Positions 36,847-45,059 of a stretch of 64,000 bases of DNA are shown here, in pieces. How positions within the stretch are numbered: position 1 is the first letter of the stretch; every line of letters starts with the position of its first letter. The translations under genes were made by a program, and so were the position numbers. The notes under the pieces are model-generated. The model had not been told where the DNA came from. It saw only the letters and a list, made by a program, of their open reading frames with translations, and did not search any database. The stretch is from Meinhardsimonia xiamenensis (lineage in GTDB: Bacteria > Pseudomonadota > Alphaproteobacteria > Rhodobacterales > Rhodobacteraceae). Location of the stretch: positions 186,001-250,000 of the forward strand of contig NZ_FNFV01000003.1 of the NCBI RefSeq assembly GCF_900102905.1, written 5' to 3'.

Positions 36847-37992
36847 ATGGATTTCGCGCTCAGCGAGGAACAGACGGCGATCTACGACATGGTCCGCGCT
36901 TTCGGCGAGGAGCACGTCGCGCCACATGCCCGCGAGTGGGAGGCGGCGGGCACCATCCCCCGCGATCTCTGGCCCAAGCTCGCCGAGCTTGGCATGGGCG
37001 GCATCTTCGTCTCGGAGGAGGCGGGCGGGGCGGGGCTCTCGCGGCTCGACGGCACGCTGATCTTCGAGGCGCTGAGCCGCTCCTGCGCGTCGGTCGCGGC
37101 ATTTCTCTCCATCCACAACATGTGCGCGGCGATGATCGACCGCTTCGCCAGCGAGGAAATGAAGGCCCGGCTCCTGCCCGGCATCGTGGCGATGGAAACG
37201 GTCGTCGCCTATTGTCTTACCGAGCCCGGTTCGGGCTCGGACGCGGCCGCGCTCAGAACCCGGGCCGAGCGCACGAACGAGGGCTATGTGCTCAACGGCA
37301 CCAAGGCCTTCATCTCCGGCGGCGGTTATTCGGACCTCTACCTCGTCATGGCCCGTACCGGCGACGACTCGCCGCGCGGCATCTCCGCGATCGTGGTCGA
37401 GGCGGGCACGCCCGGCCTGTCCTTTGGCAAGCTCGAGGAGAAGATGGGCTGGCGCTCCCAGCCCACCGCGCAGGTGCAGTTCGATGACTGCACCGTTCCG
37501 GCCGAGAACCTCGTGGGCGAAGAGGGCAAGGGCTTCAAATACGCCATGGCCGGGCTTGACGGCGGCCGGCTCAACATCGCCGCCTGCTCGCTTGGCGCCG
37601 CCCAGGCCGCCTTCGAGAAGACCCGCGCCTACATGGCCGAGCGGCGGGCCTTCGGGCAGACGCTCGACCAGTTCCAGGCGTTGCAGTTCCGCCTTGCCGA
37701 CATGGAGATCGACCTGCAGGCGGCGCGCACCTTCCTGCGCCAGGCGGCATGGAAGCTCGATCAGGGCGCGCCCGATGCCACGAAGTTCTGCGCCATGGCC
37801 AAGAAATTCGTCACCGAAGTCGGCAGTCAGGTTGCCGACCAGTGCCTGCAGCTGCATGGCGGCTACGGCTATCTCGCCGATTACGGCATCGAGAAGGTGG
37901 TGCGCGATCTGCGCGTGCACCAGATTCTCGAAGGCACCAACGAGATCATGCGGCTCATCGTGGCCCGCAGCCTTCTGGCCGAGCGGCCATGA
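36847..37992 (+). CDS. Acyl-CoA dehydrogenase, probably isobutyryl-CoA dehydrogenase
   Basis: FAD enzyme oxidising isobutyryl-CoA to methacrylyl-CoA in valine breakdown. The 381-aa protein starts MDFALSEEQTAIYDMVRAFG, with the ACAD signatures VVAYCLTEPGSGSDAAALRT and LQLHGGYGYLADYGIEKVVR, and the catalytic Glu in HQILEGTNEIMRLIVARSLL. GGGGAGG precedes ATG 36847. Its stop overlaps the next start as ATGA; the following HIBCH and mmsB genes fix the substrate class as valine-derived, though the substrate is inferred from context. Confidence 0.88.
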   Translation: MDFALSEEQTAIYDMVRAFGEEHVAPHAREWEAAGTIPRDLWPKLAELGMGGIFVSEEAGGAGLSRLDGTLIFEALSRSCASVAAFLSIHNMCAAMIDRFASEEMKARLLPGIVAMETVVAYCLTEPGSGSDAAALRTRAERTNEGYVLNGTKAFISGGGYSDLYLVMARTGDDSPRGISAIVVEAGTPGLSFGKLEEKMGWRSQPTAQVQFDDCTVPAENLVGEEGKGFKYAMAGLDGGRLNIAACSLGAAQAAFEKTRAYMAERRAFGQTLDQFQALQFRLADMEIDLQAARTFLRQAAWKLDQGAPDATKFCAMAKKFVTEVGSQVADQCLQLHGGYGYLADYGIEKVVRDLRVHQILEGTNEIMRLIVARSLLAERP

Positions 37993-39047
37993 GCGAGGAA
38001 ATCCTCATCCGCAGGGAAGGCCGGGCAGGGCGGATTACGCTCAACCGCCCCAAGGCGCTGAATGCGCTGACCTGGCCGATGGTCACGGCCATCGAGGAGG
38101 CGCTCGATGCCTGGGCGGATGACGGGGAGGTGGCGCTTGTCCTGATCGACGGGGCGGGCGAGCGCGCCTTCTGCGCCGGGGGCGACATCGCCGAGCTCTA
38201 CCGCACGGGGCGGGCGGGCGACTACGACTACGGCCGGCGCTTCTGGCGCGACGAATACCGCATGAACGCCAAGCTCTTCCATTTCCCCAAGCCGGTGGTG
38301 ACCTTCCTGCACGGCTTTGTCATGGGCGGCGGCGTCGGCGTGGGGTGCCATGGCTCGCATCGCATCGTCTGTGAAAGCTCCGTGGTCGCGATGCCCGAAT
38401 GCGGCATCGGGCTGGTGCCCGACGTGGGCGGTTCGCTGATCCTCGCCCGGGCGCCGGGGCGACTTGGCGAGTATCTCGGCACCACCGGCACGCGCATGGG
38501 GCCGGCCGATGCCATCCATGCGGGCTTTGCCGACCATTTCGTTCCCGCCGCGGACTGGGAAGGGCTCAAGGCCGAGCTTTGCGCCTCGGGAGATGCGCGC
38601 GCGGTGGCGGCGGCGGCAAAGGCGCCCGGCGAGAGCGCGCTTGCCGCGCGCCAGCGGCTCGTTGACCGCCACTTCGGCGGCGAGACGCTGGGCGACATCC
38701 TGCGCTCCTTGCGCATCCCCACGCCGGGCGAGCCCGAGAACACCGCCTTCTGCGAGGAGACGCTGAAGGTGATGGCGCGCAACTCGCCCCTGTCGATGGC
38801 CTGTACGGTGCAGATCATCCACCGCCTGCGCGGGCCTGGCGCCACCATCGAGCGCGCGCTCGATCTCGAATACCGCTTCACCGCGCGGGCGATGGAGAAG
38901 GGCGACTTTCTCGAAGGCATCCGCGCGGCCATCATCGACAAGGACCGCAACCCGCGCTGGCGTCACACGCTGGACACCCTCAAGGATTACGAGGTGACGC
39001 GGATGCTGATGCCCCTGCCGCGCGAGGAGAAGAAGACGACATCATGA
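37989..39047 (+). CDS. 3-hydroxyisobutyryl-CoA hydrolase
   Basis: A 352-aa crotonase-fold enzyme that hydrolyses 3-hydroxyisobutyryl-CoA to 3-hydroxyisobutyrate. It begins MSEEILIRREGRAGRITLNR and has the crotonase oxyanion segments AFCAGGDIAELYRTG and FLHGFVMGGGVGVGCHGSHR. The HIBCH active-site sequence VAMPECGIGLVPDVGGS carries Glu and Asp, where ordinary hydratases have two glutamates. The C-terminal extension after residue 250 is the HIBCH type. It is coupled to acd and mmsB through ATGA overlaps at both ends; methacrylyl-CoA hydratase is not in the cluster. Confidence 0.88.
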   Translation: MSEEILIRREGRAGRITLNRPKALNALTWPMVTAIEEALDAWADDGEVALVLIDGAGERAFCAGGDIAELYRTGRAGDYDYGRRFWRDEYRMNAKLFHFPKPVVTFLHGFVMGGGVGVGCHGSHRIVCESSVVAMPECGIGLVPDVGGSLILARAPGRLGEYLGTTGTRMGPADAIHAGFADHFVPAADWEGLKAELCASGDARAVAAAAKAPGESALAARQRLVDRHFGGETLGDILRSLRIPTPGEPENTAFCEETLKVMARNSPLSMACTVQIIHRLRGPGATIERALDLEYRFTARAMEKGDFLEGIRAAIIDKDRNPRWRHTLDTLKDYEVTRMLMPLPREEKKTTS

Positions 39048-39919
39048 AGATCGGTTTCATCGGGCTGGGCAACATGGGCGCGCCGATGGCCCGCAACCTC
39101 GCCAGGGCGGGCCACGAGGTGAAGGGCTTCGACATCGCTGCGCCCTGCCCCGAGGGGGTGGAATGCGTGGGCTCGGCCGCGGAGGCGGCGAAGGGCGCGG
39201 AGGTGGTCATCACCATGCTGCCCGACGGCAACATCCTGCGCCAGGTCGCCGCCGAGATCATCCCGGTCATGGAGAAGGGCGCGGTGTTCCTCGACTGCTC
39301 GACGGTCGATGTGGAAAGCGCGCGCGAAGTGGCACGGCAGGCCGAGGCGGCGGGGCTGAGGCCGCTCGATGCGCCCGTCTCGGGCGGGGTCGGCGGCGCG
39401 GAGGCGGGCACGCTTACCTTCATGGTGGGCGGCTCGGAGGAAGCCTTCGAGATCGCGAAGCCCCTCTTCGAGGTGATGGGCAAGAAGGCCGTCCATTGCG
39501 GGCCATCGGGCAACGGGCAGGCGGCGAAGATCTGCAACAACATGATCCTCGGCGTGACCATGATCGCCACCTGCGAGGCCTTCGCGCTGGCCGACAGGCT
39601 CGGCCTCGACCGCCAGAAGCTCTATGACGTGGTCTCCACCTCGTCGGGCTACAGCTGGGTGATGAATGCCTATACGCCCGCCCCCGGCGTCGGTGTGCCC
39701 TCGCCGGCCGACAACGACTACAAGCCCGGTTTCGCCGCCGAGCTGATGCTGAAGGATCTGCGCCTGTCGCAACAGGCGGCCGAGGCGGTGGATGCCGACA
39801 CGCCCATGGGCCAGCGCGCGGCCGAACTCTACGAGGCCTTCGTCGAGCGCGAAGGCGGGCGCGGGCGCGACTTCTCGGCGATGCTGCCGCGCTTCGAGAG
39901 CCGCCGCCGGCGCGGGTGA
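39044..39919 (+). CDS. mmsB: 3-hydroxyisobutyrate dehydrogenase
   Basis: NAD+-dependent oxidation of 3-hydroxyisobutyrate to methylmalonate semialdehyde, the substrate of MmsA (2417-3916). The 291-aa protein has the Rossmann motif MKIGFIGLGNMGAPMARNLA, the substrate-binding DAPVSGGVGGAEAGTLTFMV and the catalytic Lys162 in GNGQAAKICNN. C-terminal KDLRLSQQAAEAVDADTPMG matches 3-HIBADH. Its ATG overlaps the HIBCH stop by 4 bases. Confidence 0.95.
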   Translation: MKIGFIGLGNMGAPMARNLARAGHEVKGFDIAAPCPEGVECVGSAAEAAKGAEVVITMLPDGNILRQVAAEIIPVMEKGAVFLDCSTVDVESAREVARQAEAAGLRPLDAPVSGGVGGAEAGTLTFMVGGSEEAFEIAKPLFEVMGKKAVHCGPSGNGQAAKICNNMILGVTMIATCEAFALADRLGLDRQKLYDVVSTSSGYSWVMNAYTPAPGVGVPSPADNDYKPGFAAELMLKDLRLSQQAAEAVDADTPMGQRAAELYEAFVEREGGRGRDFSAMLPRFESRRRRG

Positions 39920-39999
39920 AACGCCCCCGCAACGGCCACACGGAGCGACAAAATGCCTCGCGTGGTAAGGGGCTCGCACGAATTTGGGGAAAAGCGGCG

Positions 40000-40027
40000 T
40001 TACAGATACAGCCACAGGTGGTATATC
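40000..40027 (+). promoter_or_regulatory. Promoter candidate before the DUF2892 gene
   Basis: TTACAG (40000-40005) and TATATC (40022-40027) are 16 bp apart in an unusually AT-rich stretch 37 bases before the gene. The fit is fair for a housekeeping promoter; the spacing is one base short of ideal. Confidence 0.4.
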
Positions 40028-40063
40028 TTCCTGCCTGACCGGCGAATCGAAGGGATCGTTGGA

Positions 40064-40270
40064 ATGAAGAAGAAAAATGAAGGAATCGTTGACCGCACCC
40101 TGCGCGTCACGCTCGGCTCCGGTCTTCTGATCTCGTTCTTCATTTTTCCCGAGGCGTCCTGGCGATGGTGGCTGCTTCTGGGGTTCTTCCCGCTGATCTC
40201 CGGACTCGTCGGTTACTGCCCCCTCTATTCGCGCTTGGGGCTTTGCACCTGCCCGAAGGATCAAGCCTGA
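40064..40270 (+). CDS. DUF2892-like small membrane protein (68 aa)
   Basis: A 68-residue protein, MKKKNEGIVDRTLRVTLGSG then LLISFFIFPEASWRWWLLLG, with two membrane helices and the closing pattern LVGYCPLYSRLGLCTCP. This matches the YgaP/DUF2892 inner-membrane domain, in which NxGxxDRxxR and GxCPLYxxxGxxTC are conserved; the cysteines may relate to sulfur-transfer chemistry in larger fusions. AAGGGA is 8 bases upstream of ATG 40064. No rhodanese is adjacent. Its base composition is more AT-rich than its neighbours. Confidence 0.85.
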   Translation: MKKKNEGIVDRTLRVTLGSGLLISFFIFPEASWRWWLLLGFFPLISGLVGYCPLYSRLGLCTCPKDQA

Positions 40271-40387
40271 ACGCCTGAGTCGCCCCGGACGCCCGCGCGT
40301 TCCCGCGGTGGCATGTGTGGCCGGCTTGCCATTGAGCCCGCGGCGCGACAGCCTGTCGACGCAGAAGATCCCATCGTCCGAGGCGTG

Positions 40388-41569
40388 ATGCACGAGATTT
40401 CCCAGTCTCCCACCGACCCCGAATTCGTTCAGAACCCCTATCCCTTCTACGAGCGCGCCCGTGCCCTTGGGGAGGTGGTGTACTGGCGCGACTATGAGCT
40501 GCCCGTCGCCCTGAGCCACCGGGCCGTGGATATGATACTGCGTGACCGGAGGCTGGGGCGCGAGCCGCCCGCCGAAGCGCGCGGGCCGGTTCCCGAACAT
40601 CTGGCGCCCTTCTTCGAGATCGAGGCGCACTCGATGCTCGAACTCGAGCCGCCCCGCCATACCCGGCTGCGCGGTCTCGTTCTGCGCGCCTTCACATCGC
40701 GCCGGATCGCCGGGCTTGCCCCGGAGATCGCCGAGCTGTGCCACGCCCTGATCGACGGCTTTCCCGAGGGCGAATTCGATCTCTTGCCGCGCTACGCCAC
40801 CCGCGTGCCCGTGATCGTCATCTGCCGGTTGCTCGGGGTTCCCGATTCGATGGCCGATCAGCTTCTCTCCTGGTCGCATGACATGGTCGCCATGTATCAG
40901 GCCCGTCGCGACCGGGCGGTCGAGGAGGCAGCGGCGCGGGCCGCGGGCGCCTTCGCAGCGTTCATGCGCAGCTACGTGGAGGAGCGGAGGGCGCGGCCGG
41001 CAGATGATCTGATCACCCATCTCATCGCCGCGGAGGAGGAGGGCGAGCGGCTGACCATCGACGAGCTTGTCGCCACCTGCATACTACTTCTTAACGCCGG
41101 TCACGAGGCGACGGTGCACACGCTTGGCAATGGGGTGAAGCTGCTGCTGGAGGAGGGGGCGGATCCGGCCTGGCTTGCCCCCGGGACGATCGAGGCCACC
41201 GTTGAGGAAATCCTGCGCTTCGACCCGCCGCTGCATCTGTTCACGCGTTTCGCGTATAAGGAGGTGGAGCTCTTCGGCGCAAAGCTGAAGCGGGGCGACA
41301 GAATCGGCTGTCTTCTCGCCGCGGCGAACAGGGACGCGGCGGTCTTCGAGACGCCGGGGCGATTTGACCCGGCACGTCCGGCGCGTGCCAATCTGGCCTT
41401 CGGCGCGGGCCGGCATTTCTGTGTCGGTGCGCCGCTTGCCCGGCTCGAGCTCAAGGTGGCGCTGTCCGTGCTCTTCGACCGTTGCCCAGGGCTTACGCTC
41501 GCCGCGACTCCGCGTTATGCCGATCTCTATCATTTCCATGGGCTCGAACGGCTCATGGTGCGGCTGTAG
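40388..41569 (+). CDS. Cytochrome P450
   Basis: A 393-aa soluble bacterial P450 monooxygenase. Features in order: I-helix CILLLNAGHEATVHTL (oxygen-activation A/G-G-x-E-x-T), the ExxR motif in VEEILRFDPPLHLFTRFAY, and the heme-thiolate loop FGAGRHFCVGAPLARLEL with the ligand Cys. MHEISQSPTDPEFVQNPYPF opens the family as in CYP107/CYP114-like bacterial forms. The substrate is unknown and no ferredoxin or reductase gene is adjacent. The start at 40388 (weak GAGG) is preferred to an in-frame ATG at 40313, whose extra 25 residues lack P450 similarity. Confidence 0.92.
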   Translation: MHEISQSPTDPEFVQNPYPFYERARALGEVVYWRDYELPVALSHRAVDMILRDRRLGREPPAEARGPVPEHLAPFFEIEAHSMLELEPPRHTRLRGLVLRAFTSRRIAGLAPEIAELCHALIDGFPEGEFDLLPRYATRVPVIVICRLLGVPDSMADQLLSWSHDMVAMYQARRDRAVEEAAARAAGAFAAFMRSYVEERRARPADDLITHLIAAEEEGERLTIDELVATCILLLNAGHEATVHTLGNGVKLLLEEGADPAWLAPGTIEATVEEILRFDPPLHLFTRFAYKEVELFGAKLKRGDRIGCLLAAANRDAAVFETPGRFDPARPARANLAFGAGRHFCVGAPLARLELKVALSVLFDRCPGLTLAATPRYADLYHFHGLERLMVRL

Positions 41570-41618
41570 GGGGCGCCGCCCCCTCTGCCGCTTCGCGGCA
41601 TTCACCCCCGGGGTATTT
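41568..41618 (+). terminator. Twin hairpins and GGGGTATTT element after the P450 gene
   Basis: Starting in the stop codon, AGGGGGC/GCCCCCT (3-nt loop) is followed by TGCCGC/GCGGCA (3-nt loop) and then CCCCCGGGGTATTT (41605-41618). The last part resembles a short motif common after genes in Rhodobacteraceae. A related copy lies at 60196-60211 in reverse. Confidence 0.5.
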
Positions 41619-41659
41619 CCACCCAGGGTGAGAGAACAGGGATAGCAAGGGAGACGGGC

Positions 41660-42088
41660 ATGGCCACGATCGGGTTGCGCAAGGCGCGGACAATCATTCG
41701 CAAGGCGCTCGAGAAGGCGCGGGAGATGGAACTCAAGCCCCTCTCGGTGGTCGTCCTTGACGCCGGCGGCCATGTCATCGCCTTCGAGCGGGAGGATGGC
41801 GCAAGCCCGGGGCGCTTCGACATCGCCCGCGGCAAGGCCTATGGCGCGGTGATGACCGGGATGCCGGGTTCGGCGCTGCGCGACCGTGCCGAGGCGCAGG
41901 CCTATTTCGTCAATGCCCTGAACGGGCTGTGGGATGGGAAGATGGTACCGGTGCCCGGCGGGATACTGGTGCGCGACGGCCGCGGCAACGTGATCGGCGC
42001 GGTCGGGGTGACCGGAGACACCTCGGAGAACGACGCCATCGCGGGGATGGCCGGGGTGGAGGCGGCGGGGCTCACGGGCGAGGCCTGA
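41660..42088 (+). CDS. GlcG/HbpS-family heme-binding-like protein
   Basis: A 142-aa protein of the GlcG/HbpS (DUF336) family: MATIGLRKARTIIRKALEKA, KPLSVVVLDAGGHVIAFERE, DGASPGRFDIARGKAYGAVM, VPGGILVRDGRGNVIGAVGV and TGDTSENDAIAGMAGVEAAG. Family members include the extracellular heme binder HbpS and genes beside glycolate oxidase; many have unknown roles. No signal peptide is visible, so it is probably cytoplasmic. It follows the P450 by 90 bases, and AGGGAG precedes ATG 41660. Confidence 0.85.
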   Translation: MATIGLRKARTIIRKALEKAREMELKPLSVVVLDAGGHVIAFEREDGASPGRFDIARGKAYGAVMTGMPGSALRDRAEAQAYFVNALNGLWDGKMVPVPGGILVRDGRGNVIGAVGVTGDTSENDAIAGMAGVEAAGLTGEA

Positions 42089-42151
42089 GCCCTCGCAACC
42101 CGGCGCCATCGTTGTTATATCCCGGCCGTCGGGAGAAGGAGGCAGTGGCGC

Positions 42152-42928
42152 ATGGCGCGACCGATCGTCGGCATCATCGGCAACAGCCACATGATCTCGG
42201 ACCGCTACCGGGTTCTGGGTGCGGGGTATTTCTGCGCCGAGGCGATCGCGCATGTGGCGGGGGCGGTGCCCGCCATCGTGCCGAGCGCGCCGGAGCTCGT
42301 CTCCATCGAGGAGCTGATGGAGCATTATGACGGGTTTCTCTTCACCGGCGGGCGGCCGAATGTGCACCCGGAGGAGTACGGCCACGAGCCGACCGAGGCG
42401 CATGGCGCCTTCGACCGTGATCGCGACCGGGTTGCGCTGCCGCTCATCCGGGCGCTGACCGAGCGCGGGCAGCCCTACCTCGGCATCTGTCGCGGCTTTC
42501 AGGAGGTCAATGTCGCCTTCGGCGGCACGCTGCACCCGGAGATCCGCGAACTGCCGGGACGGATGAATCACCGCATGCCGCCCGATGGCACGCTCGAGGA
42601 AATCTTCGCGCTGCGCCAGCGGGTGACGTTCGCGGAGGGCGGGGTGTTCCACCGGCTGATGGGCGCACGCCAGGTGATGACGAACACGCTGCACGGGCAG
42701 GGCATACTCGAGCCCGGGCGGCGGATCGTGATCGACGGCTGGGCGGACGATTCCACCCCCGAGGCGCTCTATGTGGCCGATGCGCCGGGCTTCACGCTGT
42801 CGGTGCAGTGGCACCCCGAATACAACGCCGCCAATGATCCGGTGAGCCGCAAGCTCTTCGAGGCCTTCGGGCAGGCGGTGCGGGACTGGGCCGAGGGACG
42901 GCGGCCGCGGCGGCTGAAGAGCGCCTGA
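42152..42928 (+). CDS. PuuD-like gamma-glutamyl-gamma-aminobutyrate hydrolase (peptidase C26)
   Basis: A 258-aa class I glutamine-amidotransferase-fold hydrolase. It has the nucleophile Cys113 in YLGICRGFQEVNVAFGGTLH, the oxyanion GFLFTGGRPNVHPEEYGHEP and the catalytic His in SVQWHPEYNA. PuuD cleaves gamma-glutamyl-GABA in putrescine use; this is the nearest named relative, but no other puu gene is near. GAAGGAGG precedes ATG 42152. The gene ends 3 bases from the convergent kynU stop inside a palindrome. Confidence 0.88.
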   Translation: MARPIVGIIGNSHMISDRYRVLGAGYFCAEAIAHVAGAVPAIVPSAPELVSIEELMEHYDGFLFTGGRPNVHPEEYGHEPTEAHGAFDRDRDRVALPLIRALTERGQPYLGICRGFQEVNVAFGGTLHPEIRELPGRMNHRMPPDGTLEEIFALRQRVTFAEGGVFHRLMGARQVMTNTLHGQGILEPGRRIVIDGWADDSTPEALYVADAPGFTLSVQWHPEYNAANDPVSRKLFEAFGQAVRDWAEGRRPRRLKSA

Positions 42929-42931
42929 GGC

Positions 42932-44128
42932 TCAGGTTACCGCGGCGCGGCGGCGGCAGGCCGGGTCGTCCCATAGCCGATTGCGCATCACCTCCTCCAG
43001 GACGGCGGCGGCGCGCAGTATGTCCTCCTCGCCGATGTAGAGGGGCGTGATGCCGAAGCGGATGATGTCGGGGGCGCGGAAATCGCCGATCACCCCGCGG
43101 GCGATCAGCGCCTGCATCACCGCATAGCCTTCAGGATGGCGGAAGGAGACCTGGCTGCCGCGCTCTTCGGGCGCGCGCGGCGAGGCGAGCACGAGCTCGG
43201 GGCAGCGGCGCTCCACCTCGGCGATGAAGAGTTCGGAGAGTGCAAGCGAGCGGGCGCGGACATCGGCCATGTCGACCATGTCGAAGATGTCGAGCGCGGC
43301 ATCGAGCGCGGCCATCTGGATGACGGGTGGCGTGCCAACGCGCATCCGGGCGATGCCGCCTGCGGGGCGATAGGCGGGCTCGAAGGCGAAGGGCGCGTCA
43401 TGCCCGAGCCAGCCCGAAAGGGCGGGCAAGGCCGCTTCGGCATGGCGCGGGGCGACGTGAATGAAGGCCGGTGCGCCGGGCCCGCCGTTGAGGAACTTGT
43501 AGGTGCAGCCCACCGCGAAATCGGCACCGGCGGCGGTGACATCGACTTCCAGCGCACCGGCGGAATGCGCAAGATCCCAGATCGTCAGCGCGCCCACCTC
43601 ATGCGCGCGGGCGGTGAGCGCCCACATGTCGTGACGTCGGCCGGTGCGGTAGTCCACCTCCGTGAGCATCAGCACCGCAACCTCCTCGGTCAGATGCCCG
43701 GCCACCTCTTCGGGTTCCACGAGCTTCAGCCTGTGACCCTGCCCGAGCGTGGCAATGAGCCCTTCGGCCATGTAAAGATCACTGGGGAAATTGCCGGTAT
43801 CGGAGAGGATCACCCGGCGGGAGGGATTGAGGGCCAGAGCCGCCGCCAGCGCCTGATAGACCTTGATCGACAGCGTGTCGCCGACCACGGTGGTGCCTTC
43901 GGGAGCGCCGATCAGCCTGCCAATGCGGTCGCCGAGCCTGAGCGGCATCTCCATCCACCCGGCGCGGTTCCAGGCGGTGATCAGCATCTCGCCCCATTCC
44001 TTGTGCACGCAGCGCTCGATGCGCTCGGCGGCGGCGCGGGGCAGGGGGCCGAGCGAGTTGCCGTCGAGATAGGTGATGCCTTCGGGCAGGTGGAAGGCGG
44101 CGCGCGTGGCAGCGAAATCGGTGGTCAT
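42932..44128 (-). CDS. kynU: Kynureninase
   Basis: PLP enzyme of tryptophan degradation, cleaving kynurenine to anthranilate and alanine. The 398-aa protein shows YLDGNSLGPLPRAAAERIER, GDTLSIKVYQALAAALAL, ILSDTGNFPSDLYMAEGLIA, LTEVDYRTGRRHDMWALTAR, IWDLAHSAGALEVDV and the PLP lysine K211 in GCTYKFLNGGPGAP. Its start and the upstream SDR stop share one base (TGATG). Tryptophan 2,3-dioxygenase and kynurenine formamidase genes are not in the window. Confidence 0.94.
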   Translation of the reverse strand: MTTDFAATRAAFHLPEGITYLDGNSLGPLPRAAAERIERCVHKEWGEMLITAWNRAGWMEMPLRLGDRIGRLIGAPEGTTVVGDTLSIKVYQALAAALALNPSRRVILSDTGNFPSDLYMAEGLIATLGQGHRLKLVEPEEVAGHLTEEVAVLMLTEVDYRTGRRHDMWALTARAHEVGALTIWDLAHSAGALEVDVTAAGADFAVGCTYKFLNGGPGAPAFIHVAPRHAEAALPALSGWLGHDAPFAFEPAYRPAGGIARMRVGTPPVIQMAALDAALDIFDMVDMADVRARSLALSELFIAEVERRCPELVLASPRAPEERGSQVSFRHPEGYAVMQALIARGVIGDFRAPDIIRFGITPLYIGEEDILRAAAVLEEVMRNRLWDDPACRRRAAVT

Positions 44129-44883
44129 CAGATCTGGCCCCCGGAAATCTCGATCGCCTGGCCGTTGACCGATTGCGAGGCTGGCCCGCAGAGCCAGAGC
44201 GCTGCGGCGGCCACTTCCTCCGGCTCGATCAGGCGCTTGTGGGGGTTGGCCTCGACCATCAGCGCCAGCGCCTCGGCCTCGGAGATGCCCGCGCGCCGGG
44301 CGATGGAGGTGATGTTGCGGTCGATGATGGGGGTGGCGACATAGCCGGGGCAGAGTGCGTTGAAGGTGATGGGCTTGCCAAGATGGTCGGCCGCAAGCCC
44401 CCGGATGAGGCCGACCATGCCGTGTTTCGAGGCGGTATAGGCGGTGGCGCCCTTGAGCCCCTTGAGCCCTGCCACCGAGGCCACGGCGATGACCCGGCCC
44501 CAGTCGAGCCCGTGCATCGTCTTCAGCGCCTCGCGGATGGTGAGAAAGGCGCCGTCGAGGTTGACGGCCATGATCTGGCGCCAGAAGGCCATGTCGGTCT
44601 TGTGCAGCGAGCGTCCCTCGGCAAGGCCTGCATTGGCGACGTGGATCGCCACCGGCCCACGCGCCTCTACAGCGCGGGCGAAGCCCTCGCGCACGCTGTC
44701 CTCGTTGGACACGTCCATCACCTGCGGGAAGAGCCCCGGCGCCTGCGCGGCCGCTGCCTCGAGCACCTCAAGCCGGCGCCCGGTGATGGTCACCTTCGCG
44801 CCGCGTTCGGCGAGCGCCCGCGCAATGGCAAGCCCGATGCCGGTGCCTCCTCCCGTCACAAGGGCATGCGCGTTTTCGATCAT
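44128..44883 (-). CDS. SDR-family oxidoreductase, coupled to kynU
   Basis: A 251-aa classical short-chain dehydrogenase/reductase. MIENAHALVTGGGTGIGLAI holds the TGGGTGIG cofactor motif, HVANAGLAEG is the NAG motif, Ser136 (AVASVAGLK), Tyr149 and Lys153 (AYTASKHGMVG) complete the catalytic set, and the C-terminal VEANPHKRLIEPEEVAAAA is typical. Closest remembered relatives are 3-hydroxybutyrate dehydrogenase-like SDRs, but the substrate is unknown. The start at 44883 gives the family N-terminus; the in-frame upstream stretch is spurious. A one-base overlap couples it to kynU. Confidence 0.85.
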   Translation of the reverse strand: MIENAHALVTGGGTGIGLAIARALAERGAKVTITGRRLEVLEAAAAQAPGLFPQVMDVSNEDSVREGFARAVEARGPVAIHVANAGLAEGRSLHKTDMAFWRQIMAVNLDGAFLTIREALKTMHGLDWGRVIAVASVAGLKGLKGATAYTASKHGMVGLIRGLAADHLGKPITFNALCPGYVATPIIDRNITSIARRAGISEAEALALMVEANPHKRLIEPEEVAAAALWLCGPASQSVNGQAIEISGGQI

Positions 44884-45007
44884 CTTCGGTCTCCTCCCTG
44901 CCTCACGCGAGCCTGGGCGCAGAGTATCGGCCGCGCCGGGCTGGGCAAGGGGTGCGGGAAGGGGGGCGGGAATTCGTTCAGGGATTGGCGTGAGCAGCCA
45001 AGAGAAA

Positions 45008-45037
45008 GGGCGCCACCGCCGGCCGGCGAAGGCGCCC
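45008..45037 (-). terminator. Intrinsic terminator of gap
   Basis: On the minus strand GGGCGCC-TTC-GCCGGCCGGC-GGT-GGCGCCC forms a 7-bp outer stem with a palindromic centre, followed by TTTCTCTT. It lies 23 bases after the gap stop codon, correctly oriented. Confidence 0.7.
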
Positions 45038-45059
45038 CCCGTCAGAGCGTGCCGATGGC

